Source of the DNA: Pseudomonadota bacterium
GTDB lineage: Bacteria > Pseudomonadota > Gammaproteobacteria > Burkholderiales > Rhodocyclaceae
Direction: 5' to 3'
Length of the DNA: 64,000 nucleotides
Assembly: GCA_018261905.1 (NCBI GenBank)
Contig: JAGTRU010000009.1
Location: 62,001 to 126,000, forward strand
Shown one piece after another: positions 1 through 9,034 of this stretch (its first letter is position 1; every line of letters starts with the position of its first letter). The notes under the pieces were generated by a model that made no database searches, was not told the DNA's origin, and was given only the letters and a program-made list of their open reading frames with translations. The position numbers were made by a program, and so were the translations under genes.

Positions 1-315
1 TCTGGCCGGGATTTCCAACGAGAAGACGTGCTCGGTATTGCGGTTGACGCCGGGCGCGTAGCGATGGCGCCATTCCGCGAAGATTTCGTAGGTATTGGTC
101 TGCTGCCAATCGGTCAATGGGTAGCGTCTGGTGTCGAGTCCGGTTTCTTCCTCGACCTCGCGTCGCGCCGTGGCGCTCAGCGTCTCATCGTCTTCCTGGC
201 TGCCGGTGACCGACTGCCAAAAGCCGGGATGGCCGGCGCGTTCAAGGAGGAGGATGTCGAGGCCGGGGGTGTGGATGACGACCAGGACCGAAACCGGGCG
301 CTTGTAGGTGGTCAT
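1..315 (-). CDS. nudB: Dihydroneopterin triphosphate diphosphatase (Nudix), 3' part cut by window edge
   Basis: Likely removes pyrophosphate from dihydroneopterin triphosphate in cytoplasmic folate synthesis. The frame opens MTTYKRPVSVLVV and carries an intact Nudix box, G38-x5-E-x7-REVEEETGL, that binds the metal-pyrophosphate. The FWQSVTGS run just before the box is typical of NudB. The gene runs off the left edge with 105 codons visible of about 150 expected. Its ATG overlaps the stop of the barstar-like gene (ATGA), so the two are translationally coupled, downstream of aspS and the ribonuclease gene. The family is certain. The NudB assignment rests on the FWQSVTG context and on the usual neighbourhood of aspS in Betaproteobacteria. 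Confidence 0.88.
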   Translation of the reverse strand, partial: MTTYKRPVSVLVVIHTPGLDILLLERAGHPGFWQSVTGSQEDDETLSATARREVEEETGLDTRRYPLTDWQQTNTYEIFAEWRHRYAPGVNRNTEHVFSLEIPAR

Positions 316-740
316 GCGTCCGGCAGGGAGGCAACCCCGCGGGCGGTTGTGCTGAGCAGTATCCACAGCGGCGACTGGCTGGCCGAGCGGGCACGGGCCG
401 CCGAACCGAGCACCGCCAGCAAGGTCGAGAAGGCTTCCGGGTCATGCTGGCGCAGGGCCTCAAGGCCGTTGATCAGGATGACCACGCCGCGCTCCGGATA
501 CCAGTCCGGGTCGGTCAGGCAATCGTGCAAGGCGTCCAGGTTGGTGCCGTACCAGGCAGGAAAACCGAGGACTTTGCCGAGTTCGCCCAAGCTTGCAGTG
601 AGTCCGTGGGCGGTGCCAAGATCGGCAGTCAGTAGTTCGAACCGGGCTTCGGTTGCCATCTCGGCGAGCCTCGGCTGACCGGCGACCGACAAATGATAGA
701 GGCCGGCTCGGCCGGCGTCCTGCAGAGTACTGGGTTTCAT
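312..740 (-). CDS. Barstar-family ribonuclease inhibitor
   Basis: A 142-aa cytoplasmic protein with the barstar fold signature: a central stretch LGFPAWYGTNLDALHDCLTD (residues ~58-77), in which the Tyr-Gly-x-Asn-Leu-Asp-Ala helix is the part that plugs barnase-type active sites. Barstar proteins bind and neutralise a cognate extracellular ribonuclease before export. The gene starts 3 bases after the stop of a secreted RNase gene, so a toxin/immunity pair is the natural reading. No signal peptide is present, as expected for an inhibitor that acts inside the producer. The first ~50 residues are longer than in classical barstar (~90 aa) and do not resemble it; their role is unknown. Confidence 0.85.
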   Translation of the reverse strand: MKPSTLQDAGRAGLYHLSVAGQPRLAEMATEARFELLTADLGTAHGLTASLGELGKVLGFPAWYGTNLDALHDCLTDPDWYPERGVVILINGLEALRQHDPEAFSTLLAVLGSAARARSASQSPLWILLSTTARGVASLPDA

Positions 741-743
741 CGG

Positions 744-1106
744 CTACTCCCGAATGCGGCGGAAGGTCTGGTAATGGTCGTCGGTGTAGAAGTATTCGCC
801 GCGCTCGCCGGCAATGATACGGCGTGGACCGCGGTCGCGTCGCCCCGGCATTTTGACGGTGTATTCCTGATAGTAGCCGCGTTGGCGCGGCGGCAGGCGT
901 TTTTCGTAATTGCCGAAAACAATCCCGTCGCGGGCATAGGGGAAGGGGCCGCCGGTCTTGATCAGGGTTAGCGTCTGCTGCGCTTCGTACGGTAATTCCG
1001 CCCGGGCAATCCCCTCGGTGGTGTTGGTGTCGCGGCCGAAGTTGAAAGCAAAAGCGCTTCCTATCGTCAGCCAGCAGACGAGCAGGAAGCGCAGCCAGAT
1101 TGGCAT
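744..1106 (-). CDS. Secreted guanyl-specific ribonuclease (RNase Sa/barnase type)
   Basis: A 120-aa protein with a signal peptide (MPIWLRFLLVCWLTIGSAFA, cleavage after AFA) followed by a compact microbial ribonuclease domain. The catalytic layout of the RNase Sa/barnase family is visible: Glu in YQEYTV, arginines in the following GRRDRGPRRII stretch, and His in TDDHYQTF near the C-terminus. The mature enzyme would be about 100 aa and cleave single-stranded RNA after G in the periplasm or outside the cell. It lies 6 bases downstream of the aspS stop and 3 bases before the barstar-like inhibitor gene, forming an aspS-RNase-barstar-nudB transcription unit. Whether it is a nutritional RNase or an antibacterial toxin cannot be told from sequence. 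Confidence 0.85.
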   Translation of the reverse strand: MPIWLRFLLVCWLTIGSAFAFNFGRDTNTTEGIARAELPYEAQQTLTLIKTGGPFPYARDGIVFGNYEKRLPPRQRGYYQEYTVKMPGRRDRGPRRIIAGERGEYFYTDDHYQTFRRIRE

Positions 1107-1112
1107 GCCGGC

Positions 1113-2915
1113 TTAGCCCTGGGTGACTTCGACCTGGGTTTCGACCTTTTGGCGCAGACGGATGTGCAGTTCGCGCAGTTGTTTCTCGTCGACGCCGCTC
1201 GGTGCGTCGGTGAGCAGGCATTGGGCGCGCTGGGTCTTGGGGAAGGCGATCACGTCGCGGATCGATTCGGCGCCGGTCATCATGGTGACGATGCGATCCA
1301 GACCGAAAGCCAGGCCGCCGTGCGGTGGCGCACCGTATTTCAGGGCGTCGAGCAGGAAGCCGAACTTGGCCTGCTGTTCTTCCGGACCGATGTTGAGGGC
1401 CTGGAAGACGGTTTCCTGGACTTCCGAGCGGTGGATACGTACCGAGCCGCCGCCGATTTCCCAGCCGTTCAGGGCGAGGTCGTAGGCCTTGGCCAGGCAC
1501 TTGCCCGGATCGGTCTTGAGCAGGGCGACGTGCTCGTCCTTGGGGCTGGTGAAGGGGTGGTGGCAGGCGGTCCACCGCTTGTCTTCCTCGTCGTATTCGA
1601 ACATCGGGAAATCGACGACCCACAGCGGTTCCCAGGCCTTGCCGTTGAGAAAGCCCTTTTCGTGGCCAATCTTGGTCCGCAGGGCACCCAGCGCATCGTT
1701 GACCACCTTGGCCTTGTCAGCGCCGAAGAAAATCAAGTCGCCGGATTGGGCGCCGGTGCGTTCGACGATGGTCTTCAGCGCGGTTTCGTGCAGGTTCTTG
1801 ACGATCGGGCTTTGCAGGCCGCTCTCGTTGAGTTGCGTGACGTCATTGACCTTGATATAGGCCAGGCCTTTGGCGCCGTAGATGCTGACGAACTTGGTGT
1901 ATTCGTCGATTTCACCGCGCGTCAGGCTGGCGCCGCCGGGAATGCGCATTGCGGCAACCCGGCCGTTTTCGCTGTTGGCGACGCCGGCGAAAACCTTGAA
2001 GGAGACGTCCTTGACGGCGTCGGTAACTTCAGTGAGTTCAAGCGTGACGCGCCGGTCGGGTTTGTCGGAGCCGAAGCGGCGCATCGCTTCGGCGTAAGTT
2101 ATGCGCGGGAAGGGGGCCGGCAGGTCGACGTTGATCGCGTCCTTGAAGACGTAGATGATCAGCTTTTCGATCAGCGCGGTGATGGCGTCCTCGCTCATGA
2201 ACGAGGTTTCGATATCGACCTGGGTGAATTCGGGTTGGCGGTCGGCGCGCAGGTCTTCGTCGCGGAAACACTTGACGATCTGGTAGTAGCGGTCGTAACC
2301 GGCGACCATCAGCAATTGCTTGAAGAGTTGCGGTGATTGCGGCAGGGCGAAGAATTGGCCGGCGTGGACGCGCGACGGCACGAGGTAGTCGCGGGCGCCT
2401 TCCGGGGTGGACTTGGTCAGCATCGGTGTTTCGATGTCGATGAAGCCGTTGTCGTCGAGGAAGCGGCGGAAGGCGCGCGCCGTCTTGTAGCGCAGCATCA
2501 TGTTGTGCTGCATCTGCGGGCGGCGCAGGTCGATGACGCGGTGGGTCAGACGGACATTCTCGGAGAGGTTTTCCTCGTCGAGCTGGAAGGGCGGCGTGAC
2601 CGACGGATTGAGAACTTCGATGTCGTGGCAGAGGATTTCGATCTCGCCGGAAGCCAGGTTGGCGTTGGTCGTGCCGAGCGGGCGCGGGCGGACCTTGCCG
2701 GTGATCTTCAGGCAGAACTCGTTGCGGACGGACTCGGCGATCTTGAAGGTGTCGGCGCGATCCGGATCGCAGACGATCTGGGCCAGACCTTCGCGGTCGC
2801 GCAGATCGATGAAAATGACGCCGCCGTGGTCGCGCCGACGATGGGCCCAGCCGCACAGAGTGACGATTTGCCCGTCGAGGGCGGCATTGAGTTGTCCGCA
2901 ATAATGGGTACGCAT
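1113..2915 (-). CDS. aspS: Aspartate--tRNA ligase
   Basis: Class II aminoacyl-tRNA synthetase of 600 aa that charges tRNA-Asp. It has the N-terminal OB-fold anticodon-binding domain ([10 protein letters not shown] start, residues 1-105), motif 2 around [20 protein letters not shown] (~220-240), the bacterial GAD insertion (~290-420) and motif 3 [13 protein letters not shown] (~530-545). Length and domain order are those of full-length bacterial AspRS. The start codon is unambiguous because the conserved N-terminus begins at this ATG. It follows the DUF502 gene by 18 bases and is followed closely by the ribonuclease gene. Whether it also charges tRNA-Asn depends on GatCAB/AsnS elsewhere in the genome. 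Confidence 0.98.
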   Translation of the reverse strand: MRTHYCGQLNAALDGQIVTLCGWAHRRRDHGGVIFIDLRDREGLAQIVCDPDRADTFKIAESVRNEFCLKITGKVRPRPLGTTNANLASGEIEILCHDIEVLNPSVTPPFQLDEENLSENVRLTHRVIDLRRPQMQHNMMLRYKTARAFRRFLDDNGFIDIETPMLTKSTPEGARDYLVPSRVHAGQFFALPQSPQLFKQLLMVAGYDRYYQIVKCFRDEDLRADRQPEFTQVDIETSFMSEDAITALIEKLIIYVFKDAINVDLPAPFPRITYAEAMRRFGSDKPDRRVTLELTEVTDAVKDVSFKVFAGVANSENGRVAAMRIPGGASLTRGEIDEYTKFVSIYGAKGLAYIKVNDVTQLNESGLQSPIVKNLHETALKTIVERTGAQSGDLIFFGADKAKVVNDALGALRTKIGHEKGFLNGKAWEPLWVVDFPMFEYDEEDKRWTACHHPFTSPKDEHVALLKTDPGKCLAKAYDLALNGWEIGGGSVRIHRSEVQETVFQALNIGPEEQQAKFGFLLDALKYGAPPHGGLAFGLDRIVTMMTGAESIRDVIAFPKTQRAQCLLTDAPSGVDEKQLRELHIRLRQKVETQVEVTQG

Positions 2916-2933
2916 GAAACTTTCCGTGATTTC

Positions 2934-3563
2934 TTAAATGTTGGGAATGGCGCGCGGGTGTGGCGGCGGCGCCACTACACCCATCGAAATGATGTATTTG
3001 AGGGCTTCGTCGACCGTCATGTCGAGTTCGACAATATCCTTGGTCGGCATCATCAGAAAGAAGCCGGAAGTCGGATTCGGGGTCGTCGGGACATAGACGC
3101 TGACATACTCGCCGTCGAGATGGTTGACTACGTCGCCGCCCGGCTGGCCGGTCAGGAAGGCGATGGTCCAGCTATTCTGATGCGGGTAGCGGACCAGTAC
3201 GGCCTTGCGGAAGGCGTTGCCGTTGGGCGAAAAAAGGGTATCCGAAACCTGTTTGACGCTGTTGTAGACCGAATTTACGACAGGAATGCGGGCGAGCAGC
3301 ATCTCCCACCAGACAACCAGTTTCTGGCCGATGAAATTGGCGGCCAGCAGGCCGGTCAGCAGAATCATGACCAGCGTCAGGACGGCGCCGGCGCCGGGAA
3401 CGGAGAAGCCGACCAGATTTTCCGGATGAACCGAGGTCGGCAGCAGGCGCAGGGATTGATCGAGCGTACTGATGATCATCGACAGCACCCAGCCGGTGAT
3501 GACCAGGGGCACCCAGATCAGGAGCCCGGTAATGAAGTAGCGTTTGATTAGCTGGCCACGCAC
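2934..3563 (-). CDS. DUF502 family inner-membrane protein
   Basis: A 209-aa membrane protein of the DUF502 family. It shows a first transmembrane helix (YFITGLLIWVPLVITGWVL, residues ~9-27), a second helix near GAGAVLTLVMILLTGLLAANF (~55-75) and a soluble C-terminal part with the family motif around KQVSDTLFSPNGNAFRKAVLV. Function is not established in bacteria. Its position between a zinc-ribbon FmdB protein and aspS is conserved in Betaproteobacteria. The start overlaps the fmdB stop by 16 bases, which argues for one transcript. The protein ends with a proline-rich tail (PPPHPRAIPNI). Confidence 0.85.
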   Translation of the reverse strand: MRGQLIKRYFITGLLIWVPLVITGWVLSMIISTLDQSLRLLPTSVHPENLVGFSVPGAGAVLTLVMILLTGLLAANFIGQKLVVWWEMLLARIPVVNSVYNSVKQVSDTLFSPNGNAFRKAVLVRYPHQNSWTIAFLTGQPGGDVVNHLDGEYVSVYVPTTPNPTSGFFLMMPTKDIVELDMTVDEALKYIISMGVVAPPPHPRAIPNI

Positions 3564-3802
3564 GACGAGCAGCTTCCTTCCCCTGTTTGGCAGGGGGGCG
3601 GGGCATCGGTCTTTTTGCTGCCGCCCTTGAAATCAGTGGCATACCAACCATTGCCCTTGAGCTGAAAGCCAGCCGCGGAAAGCATCTTGGTATAGCTTTC
3701 CTGGCCACAATCGGGGCAGGTTGTGAGCTGCGGATCGCTCATCTTTTGCAGATGCTCTTTCTGGAATCCGCAGGAGTCGCAGCGATATTCGTAAATCGGC
3801 AT
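3548..3802 (-). CDS. FmdB-family zinc-ribbon protein
   Basis: An 84-aa protein beginning MPIYEYRCDSCGFQKEHLQK, the classic FmdB/CxxC_CxxC_SSSS opening. Two CxxC knuckles (C9/C12 and the CPDCG pair near residue 34) form a zinc ribbon. A Cys/Ser-rich end (GEGSCSSCVAS) is typical of the family. FmdB-type proteins are called putative regulators, but no defined target is known for the short bacterial ones. It is the first gene of the fmdB-DUF502-aspS unit, and its 3' end overlaps the next gene. The intergenic space to pilD is about 70 bases. Confidence 0.9.
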   Translation of the reverse strand: MPIYEYRCDSCGFQKEHLQKMSDPQLTTCPDCGQESYTKMLSAAGFQLKGNGWYATDFKGGSKKTDAPPPCQTGEGSCSSCVAS

Positions 3803-3871
3803 GGGAATCCTCCAAAACCTTGGATTATAACTGAGTGTCGGGAAGCTTATATCAGGCTTTATCCTGATATT

Positions 3872-4723
3872 TCAATAGATCAAGCCGAGATAGCGCTCGC
3901 TGAGCTGCGGCCCCCAGAACAGAGCAATGGCGCCAGCCGCTGCCAGGTAGGGGCCAAACGGGATCGGTATGTTGCGACCGTGGCGGGCGAAAACGATCAG
4001 GGTGATACCGACCAGGGCGCCGACGATGGAGGATAGCAGGATGATCGTCGGCAGCATTTGCCAGCCCAGCCAGGCACCCAGTGCCGCTAATAATTTGAAG
4101 TCGCCGTAGCCCATTCCCTCTTTGCCGGTGGCCAACTTGAACAACCAGAACACTGACCACAATGCGAGATAGCCGGCCATGGCGCCGATGACCGCCGATG
4201 GCAGGTCGCGGTAGGTTGTTGCCAGATTGAAGGCAAGGCCCAGCCAAAGCAGCGGCAGGGTGATCGAGTCGGGCAAGAGTTGGGTGTCGAGATCGATGGC
4301 TGCCAGGGCGATCAGAGACCAGACCAGCAACAAGGCCCCGGCCGTTTGGGCCGTCGCCCCGAAATGCCAGGCCGTATAGGCGGAAAGTAATCCGCTAAGC
4401 GCTTCGATGATCGGGTAGCGGAGAGAAATGGGCGCTCCGCAGCCCGCGCATTTCCCCTTCAGAAAGAGATAGCTGAGCAACGGAATATTCTCCAGAGCGG
4501 TAATCTGGTGGGCGCAGGCAGGGCAGCGCGAGCGCGGTCGAGCCAGCGTCAGCGGCTCGCTGACGGGGTGCGGTTCACCTTTCAGCTCGGCACATTGCGC
4601 CAGCCACTCCTGTTCCATCATCCTGGGCAGGCGATGGATCACCACATTGAGAAAACTGCCGATGCACAAGCCGAGCAGGCCGGCCAGCAGGGCTAGGCCG
4701 GCCAGAGATTCGGGAAGGATCAA
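3872..4723 (-). CDS. pilD: Type IV prepilin leader peptidase/N-methyltransferase
   Basis: Inner-membrane aspartic protease (283 aa) that cleaves prepilin leader peptides after glycine and methylates the new N-terminus. It shows an N-terminal helix, a cytoplasmic four-cysteine loop (CPAC at ~74 and CAGC ~24 residues later), and the two catalytic aspartates in AAIDLDTQLLPD and in the GYGDFK signature (GxGD). At least seven hydrophobic segments fit the eight-helix topology. It overlaps pilC by 4 bases and is the last gene of pilB-pilC-pilD. It would also process the pseudopilins of the type II-like operon at 46-56 kb, which contains no peptidase of its own. Confidence 0.97.
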   Translation of the reverse strand: MILPESLAGLALLAGLLGLCIGSFLNVVIHRLPRMMEQEWLAQCAELKGEPHPVSEPLTLARPRSRCPACAHQITALENIPLLSYLFLKGKCAGCGAPISLRYPIIEALSGLLSAYTAWHFGATAQTAGALLLVWSLIALAAIDLDTQLLPDSITLPLLWLGLAFNLATTYRDLPSAVIGAMAGYLALWSVFWLFKLATGKEGMGYGDFKLLAALGAWLGWQMLPTIILLSSIVGALVGITLIVFARHGRNIPIPFGPYLAAAGAIALFWGPQLSERYLGLIY

Positions 4724-5949
4724 ACGACACCGCCCAGCTTGAAAATCGGTAGGTACATGGCGACGACCATGCCGCCGATGAGGACGCCGAGCACTACCAT
4801 GATGATCGGCTCCATGAGGCTTGATAATGCCTCAACAGAGTCATCGACTTCTTGCTCAAAAAAGTCGGCAACCTTGCCCAGCATGCTGTCGAGAGCCCCT
4901 GACTCTTCGCCGATAGCGACCATCTGGGTCACCATATTGGGGAAAATGCTGACGTTTTGCATGGCATTGGTCAGGCTGGTGCCGGTCGATACCTCGCTTT
5001 GAATCTGCCTAGTGGCGAGTTTGTACACATAGTTGCCGGCGGCTCCACCGACCGAGTCGAGCGATTCAACCAACGGCACGCCAGCGGCAAACATGGTCGA
5101 CAGCGTGCGGGTCCAGCGGGCAATGACTGCCTTGCGAATAATGTCGCCGAATAAGGGGAGGCGCAGCAGGAAACGATCCATGGCCATCTGGATTTTTTCT
5201 GAGCGTTTCCAACTTTCGAAAAAAGCAAATAGGCCGCCACCGATGATACCAAAGATTGCCCACCAGTAGGCGACGAAAAAGTCGGACATGGTAATGACGA
5301 GCAGGGTTGGTGCAGGTAAATCAGCGCCAAAGTTCTTAAAAACCTCCTTGAAGGCCGGGATGACGAAAATCATGATCACCGCGGTAATTATGAAGGCAAC
5401 GACAAGAATGGCGATCGGGTAAAAAAGCGCTGATTTGATCTTGCTTTTGATAGCAAGAATTTTTTCTTTATAGGTGGCGAGGCGCTCCAGTAGTGAGTCG
5501 AGAATGCCGGCTTGCTCGCCGGCACCGACCAAGTTGCAGTAGAGCGCATCGAAGTAAAGCGGGTATTTGCGGAAGGCTTGGGAAAGAGAGCTTCCTGTTT
5601 CAACGTCGGCCTTGATATCTAGCAACAATTTCCCGACAGCGGGATTTGAATGGCCCCGACCGACAATATCGAAGGCCTGCAGCAGCGGAACGCCTGAGCG
5701 CATCATGGTTGCCAGTTGGCGGGTAAATAGGGCGATATCTTTATCAGTAACCTTGCCGCCACGGGCAAAGCGAACTTTTTTGACCTTGGCATTGCTAATG
5801 CCCTGACGGCGTAGCGTGGACTGAACTACCGTCTCGCTGGCCGCCTTCATTTCACCCCGAACGGTCTTGTTGTCGCGGTTCTTACCCTCCCAGAGAAAGG
5901 TGGTTTCTTTCACATTTCTGGCCCTGGGTTTCGCGGCTGTGGCCATCAC
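4720..5949 (-). CDS. pilC: Type IV pilus inner-membrane platform protein PilC
   Basis: A 409-aa polytopic protein with two tandem T2SSF domains (residues ~70-195 and ~275-395). Each carries the typical Q/F-LATMMRSGVPLL and W/RTLSTMFAAGVPLVE helices, separated by transmembrane segments (IAILVVAFIITAVIMIFVIP and WWAIFGIIGGGLFAFF). PilC is the platform on which the PilB ATPase works to insert pilin subunits. The N-terminal ETTFLWEGKNRDNKTVRGE stretch is the usual cytoplasmic start. It lies between pilB (12 bases upstream) and pilD (4-base overlap). Length is normal and no defect is seen. Confidence 0.97.
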   Translation of the reverse strand: MMATAAKPRARNVKETTFLWEGKNRDNKTVRGEMKAASETVVQSTLRRQGISNAKVKKVRFARGGKVTDKDIALFTRQLATMMRSGVPLLQAFDIVGRGHSNPAVGKLLLDIKADVETGSSLSQAFRKYPLYFDALYCNLVGAGEQAGILDSLLERLATYKEKILAIKSKIKSALFYPIAILVVAFIITAVIMIFVIPAFKEVFKNFGADLPAPTLLVITMSDFFVAYWWAIFGIIGGGLFAFFESWKRSEKIQMAMDRFLLRLPLFGDIIRKAVIARWTRTLSTMFAAGVPLVESLDSVGGAAGNYVYKLATRQIQSEVSTGTSLTNAMQNVSIFPNMVTQMVAIGEESGALDSMLGKVADFFEQEVDDSVEALSSLMEPIIMVVLGVLIGGMVVAMYLPIFKLGGVV

Positions 5950-5961
5950 TCTTCCTTTGTC

Positions 5962-7677
5962 TTAGATATTTGTGGTGCTCAGTACTTCGTCAAGCGAAGT
6001 CAGGCCCTGTTTTACTTTGAGCAAACCGGACTCACGGAGATTTTTCACGCCTTCCGCGGTCGCCTGATTAGCTAAGTCCAGGGCGTTGGCGCCACTCATG
6101 ATCAGGCGCTGCATGGCTTCGGAAACCGGCATGACCTGATAGATGCCAACCCGTCCTTTGTAACCGGAGCCTTTGCAGCGCTCGCAGCTACCAGGTCCGT
6201 ACAAGGTCCACGAGCCATCGAGTTCGGTCTCCTTGAAGCCGGCATCGAGCAAGGCTTGGTTGGGGACGGTCATCGGCTTTTTGCAGGTGCATAGACGACG
6301 GGCCAGGCGCTGTGCGGTGATCAACTGGATGCTGGAGGCGATGTTGAACGTCGGAACCCCCATGTTCATCAAGCGTGTCAGGGTCTGTGGGGCGTCGTTG
6401 GTATGCAGGGTGGATAGTACCATGTGGCCGGTCTGGGCCGCCTTGATGGCGATTTCGGCGGTTTCCAGGTCACGGACTTCGCCCACCATGATGATGTCCG
6501 GATCCTGGCGCAGGAAGGCTTTGAGGGCAACCGGAAAAGTCAGGCCGGCGCGGTCGTCGACATTGACCTGGTTGACGCCGGGCAGGTTGATTTCGGCGGG
6601 ATCTTCCGCGGTCGAGATGTTGACGCCATCGCGATTGAGGATATTGAGGCAGGTATAGAGCGAGACGGTTTTGCCGGAGCCGGTCGGGCCGGTTACCAAT
6701 ACCATGCCATATGGACGGTTGATGGCTTCCAGCAAGGCCTCTTTTTGAGCGGGCTCATAACCGAGAGCTTCGATGCCGAGGGTTGCCGAGGTCGGGTCGA
6801 GAATACGCAGGACGATCTTCTCACCCTGCAGGGTGGGCAGGGTGCTGACCCGAAAGTCGATGGCGCGGCTCTTGGAGAGTACCAGTTTCATCCGGCCGTC
6901 CTGCGGTACCCGTTTTTCGGCAATGTTCAGGCGGGAAATGACCTTGATCCGGGAAGCGATTTTTTCCTTGATCGCCAGTGGCGGGGTGGCTACTTCACGT
7001 AGGATGCCGTCGACGCGGAAACGGATGCGGTAGTATTTTTCGTAGGGCTCAAAATGGATGTCGGAGGCGCCATCGTTAATGGCATCGAGCAACATCTTTT
7101 GGATGAATTTGACGACCGGTGCATCGTCGATTTCCTGGCCAATGCTTTCGTCGACTTTGGCGGCAGCTTCTTCGTCGAGAAAGTCCAGGTTGATGTCATC
7201 GCCACCCAGGCTTTTGAGAGAGTCTTCAGTCGATTCGGAATATTTGCTGACCAGTGGAATCAGCTTGGGATGCTCGACGACGATAGGGTCGACAGCCAGC
7301 CCTGTCTGGAAACGGATTTCGTCCAGGGCGCGGAGATTGGTCGGGTCGGAAATGGCTACCGACAGACGGTTGCCGCGCTTGTTAAGGGGGATGACCTTGT
7401 GGGTGGCCATCAGTTTGCGGTCGATGGCCGTGGCCGAGATGTGCGACTCGTCAAACGCCGCGAGGTCGAGCAGGGGATAGCCGAAGGTTTCGGCAACAAA
7501 GCGGGCAATATCCAGGGCCGAAGCTTTTTGGCTCAGGATGATCTGCTCAATGAGCGGAATCTTTGCCGAAATGGCCTGCGAAATCAGTTGCTCAGCCTCG
7601 GTCTCCTTGAGTTGTCCCGCCTGCACCAGGGCGCGGGCTAGGCCACTTAGGGGAGGGGATTGCGGTGTCGCAGCCAT
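5962..7677 (-). CDS. pilB: Type IV pilus extension ATPase PilB
   Basis: Hexameric GspE-type ATPase (571 aa) that powers pilus assembly on the cytoplasmic face. It has an N-terminal MshEN domain (residues ~20-150), Walker A GPTGSGKT (~330), an Asp box, Walker B region PDIIMVGEVRDLETAEIA, a His box, and a four-cysteine zinc site (CTCKKP plus CERCKGSG) before the C-terminal helices. The MshEN domain in this subgroup can bind cyclic di-GMP; whether this one does is not shown. It is the first gene of the pilB-pilC-pilD operon. A second, distinct GspE-type ATPase belongs to the secretion operon at 52.5-54.2 kb. Confidence 0.97.
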   Translation of the reverse strand: MAATPQSPPLSGLARALVQAGQLKETEAEQLISQAISAKIPLIEQIILSQKASALDIARFVAETFGYPLLDLAAFDESHISATAIDRKLMATHKVIPLNKRGNRLSVAISDPTNLRALDEIRFQTGLAVDPIVVEHPKLIPLVSKYSESTEDSLKSLGGDDINLDFLDEEAAAKVDESIGQEIDDAPVVKFIQKMLLDAINDGASDIHFEPYEKYYRIRFRVDGILREVATPPLAIKEKIASRIKVISRLNIAEKRVPQDGRMKLVLSKSRAIDFRVSTLPTLQGEKIVLRILDPTSATLGIEALGYEPAQKEALLEAINRPYGMVLVTGPTGSGKTVSLYTCLNILNRDGVNISTAEDPAEINLPGVNQVNVDDRAGLTFPVALKAFLRQDPDIIMVGEVRDLETAEIAIKAAQTGHMVLSTLHTNDAPQTLTRLMNMGVPTFNIASSIQLITAQRLARRLCTCKKPMTVPNQALLDAGFKETELDGSWTLYGPGSCERCKGSGYKGRVGIYQVMPVSEAMQRLIMSGANALDLANQATAEGVKNLRESGLLKVKQGLTSLDEVLSTTNI

Positions 7678-7764
7678 TAATTACAGTCAAATGCCGTGTA
7701 GATCGCCTGATAATGCTACGTGGGCGCCTGTTTGTAAAGGCAGCCGGTGGTGCCGCGCGCTGTT

Positions 7765-9027
7765 TCAGGGCCGATAAATGCGGACGGTTACGACGCTTCG
7801 GTCCTGCGTCTGCAAAATCTCGACGGGAATGCCGGCCAGTTTGATGCTGACATCGGCTTCCGGTATGTCCTGGAAATGTTCGAGGATCAGGCCGTTCAGT
7901 GTTTTCGGGCCGTCGAGGGGAAAGTTCAGTTCGAGCATGCGGTTGATTTCGCGTAGCGAACGCGAGCCTTCGACAATGACCTGACCTTCCGGGGTCCAGT
8001 TGAGAAGATTGCCGAGGCCGGGTAGAGAGGTGGTGAAATCACCGACAAATTCCTCGATGATGTCTTCCATGGTCAAAAGGCCAAGGATTTCACCGTATTC
8101 GTCGACGACAAAGCCGATTCGCTGGCGGTTTTCCTGAAAAAAGGCGAGCTGCGAAAAGACCGCTGTGCCGGAGGGGATGTAATACGGCGGCTGCAACTGG
8201 GCGAGCAATTCGGGCTTTTCAAAATCATGGGCGCCGATATTGCCCAGCAGGCGCCGTACCGGCAGGACGCCGACCAATTGGTCGAGCGACTCACGGCAGA
8301 CCGGTAGCCGGCTGTGGTGGCTGGTGGCCAGTTGGGTTAGCACTTCCGGCCAGCCTTGTTCGATGTCGAGGATTTCGATATTGCCGCGCGGCGTCATCAG
8401 GTCTTCAACAGTGATGTGGTTCAGGTCAAAGAGGCTGGAGAGTATGGTTTGGTGCTTCTTGGGCATCAAGTGCGAGGACTCGAGGACCAGACCGCGCAAC
8501 TCTTCCGGCGACAACTGGTGTTTTTCGTGGATGTTGCCGGGCGTAAGGCGTAGCGCTTTCAGCAAGGCTTTGACGAAAAGATTGACGAACCAGATGATTG
8601 GGTAAGCGACCCGCAGCAAAGGGGTTAGCACATAGCTCAAGAGCGGAGCCAATTGGTCGGCATGGGCGGCGCAAATGACTTTTGGGGAGATTTCGGCAAC
8701 CACGAGCAGGGCGAAGGTGATGCACAGGGTGCCGATTTCCAGGGCCCATTTCGATTCGCCAAACAAGTCGAGGGCGATATAGCCGGTCAGGGTGGCAGCG
8801 GCGGCATTGAATAAGGTGTTGCCGAGCAGGATCAGGCCGAGTAGTTGGTCGGTTTTGTCGAGCAAAGCCTGCGCCAATTTGGCCCCGCGATGGCCATTTT
8901 GTGCGGCATGGCGCAGGCGAAAACGGTTGGCCGCCATCATCGCCGTTTCCGAACCGGAAAAAATGCCGGACAGGATTAACAGGACCAGCAGTGCGCCCAG
9001 CAAGGCCGAAAGCGGCAGGTCGCTCAT
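7765..9027 (-). CDS. HlyC/CorC family transporter (CNNM/DUF21-CBS-CorC)
   Basis: A 420-aa membrane protein of the UPF0053/CNNM family. It has a DUF21 membrane domain (residues ~1-190, starting MSDLPLSALLGALLVLLILSG), two CBS domains (MTPRGNIEILD and the YGEILGLLTMEDIIEE region) and a C-terminal CorC_HlyC domain. Members are linked to Mg/Co efflux and to envelope stress; the substrate here is inferred only. The frame is open 75 bases further upstream, but the MSDLPL start fits the hydrophobic N-terminus and lies just after the stop of the CcsA-like gene, so that start was chosen. It forms a two-gene unit with that upstream gene. Confidence 0.9.
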   Translation of the reverse strand: MSDLPLSALLGALLVLLILSGIFSGSETAMMAANRFRLRHAAQNGHRGAKLAQALLDKTDQLLGLILLGNTLFNAAAATLTGYIALDLFGESKWALEIGTLCITFALLVVAEISPKVICAAHADQLAPLLSYVLTPLLRVAYPIIWFVNLFVKALLKALRLTPGNIHEKHQLSPEELRGLVLESSHLMPKKHQTILSSLFDLNHITVEDLMTPRGNIEILDIEQGWPEVLTQLATSHHSRLPVCRESLDQLVGVLPVRRLLGNIGAHDFEKPELLAQLQPPYYIPSGTAVFSQLAFFQENRQRIGFVVDEYGEILGLLTMEDIIEEFVGDFTTSLPGLGNLLNWTPEGQVIVEGSRSLREINRMLELNFPLDGPKTLNGLILEHFQDIPEADVSIKLAGIPVEILQTQDRSVVTVRIYRP

Positions 9028-9034
9028 GCCGTCT

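Noticed and set aside
460..1623. Long open frame antisense to aspS and the RNase
   Set aside because: Reverse or shifted frame of high-GC genes with Arg/Pro-rich translation; no motifs.
1149..2336. 395-codon frame on the plus strand across aspS
   Set aside because: Antisense shadow; aspS is complete with all motifs.
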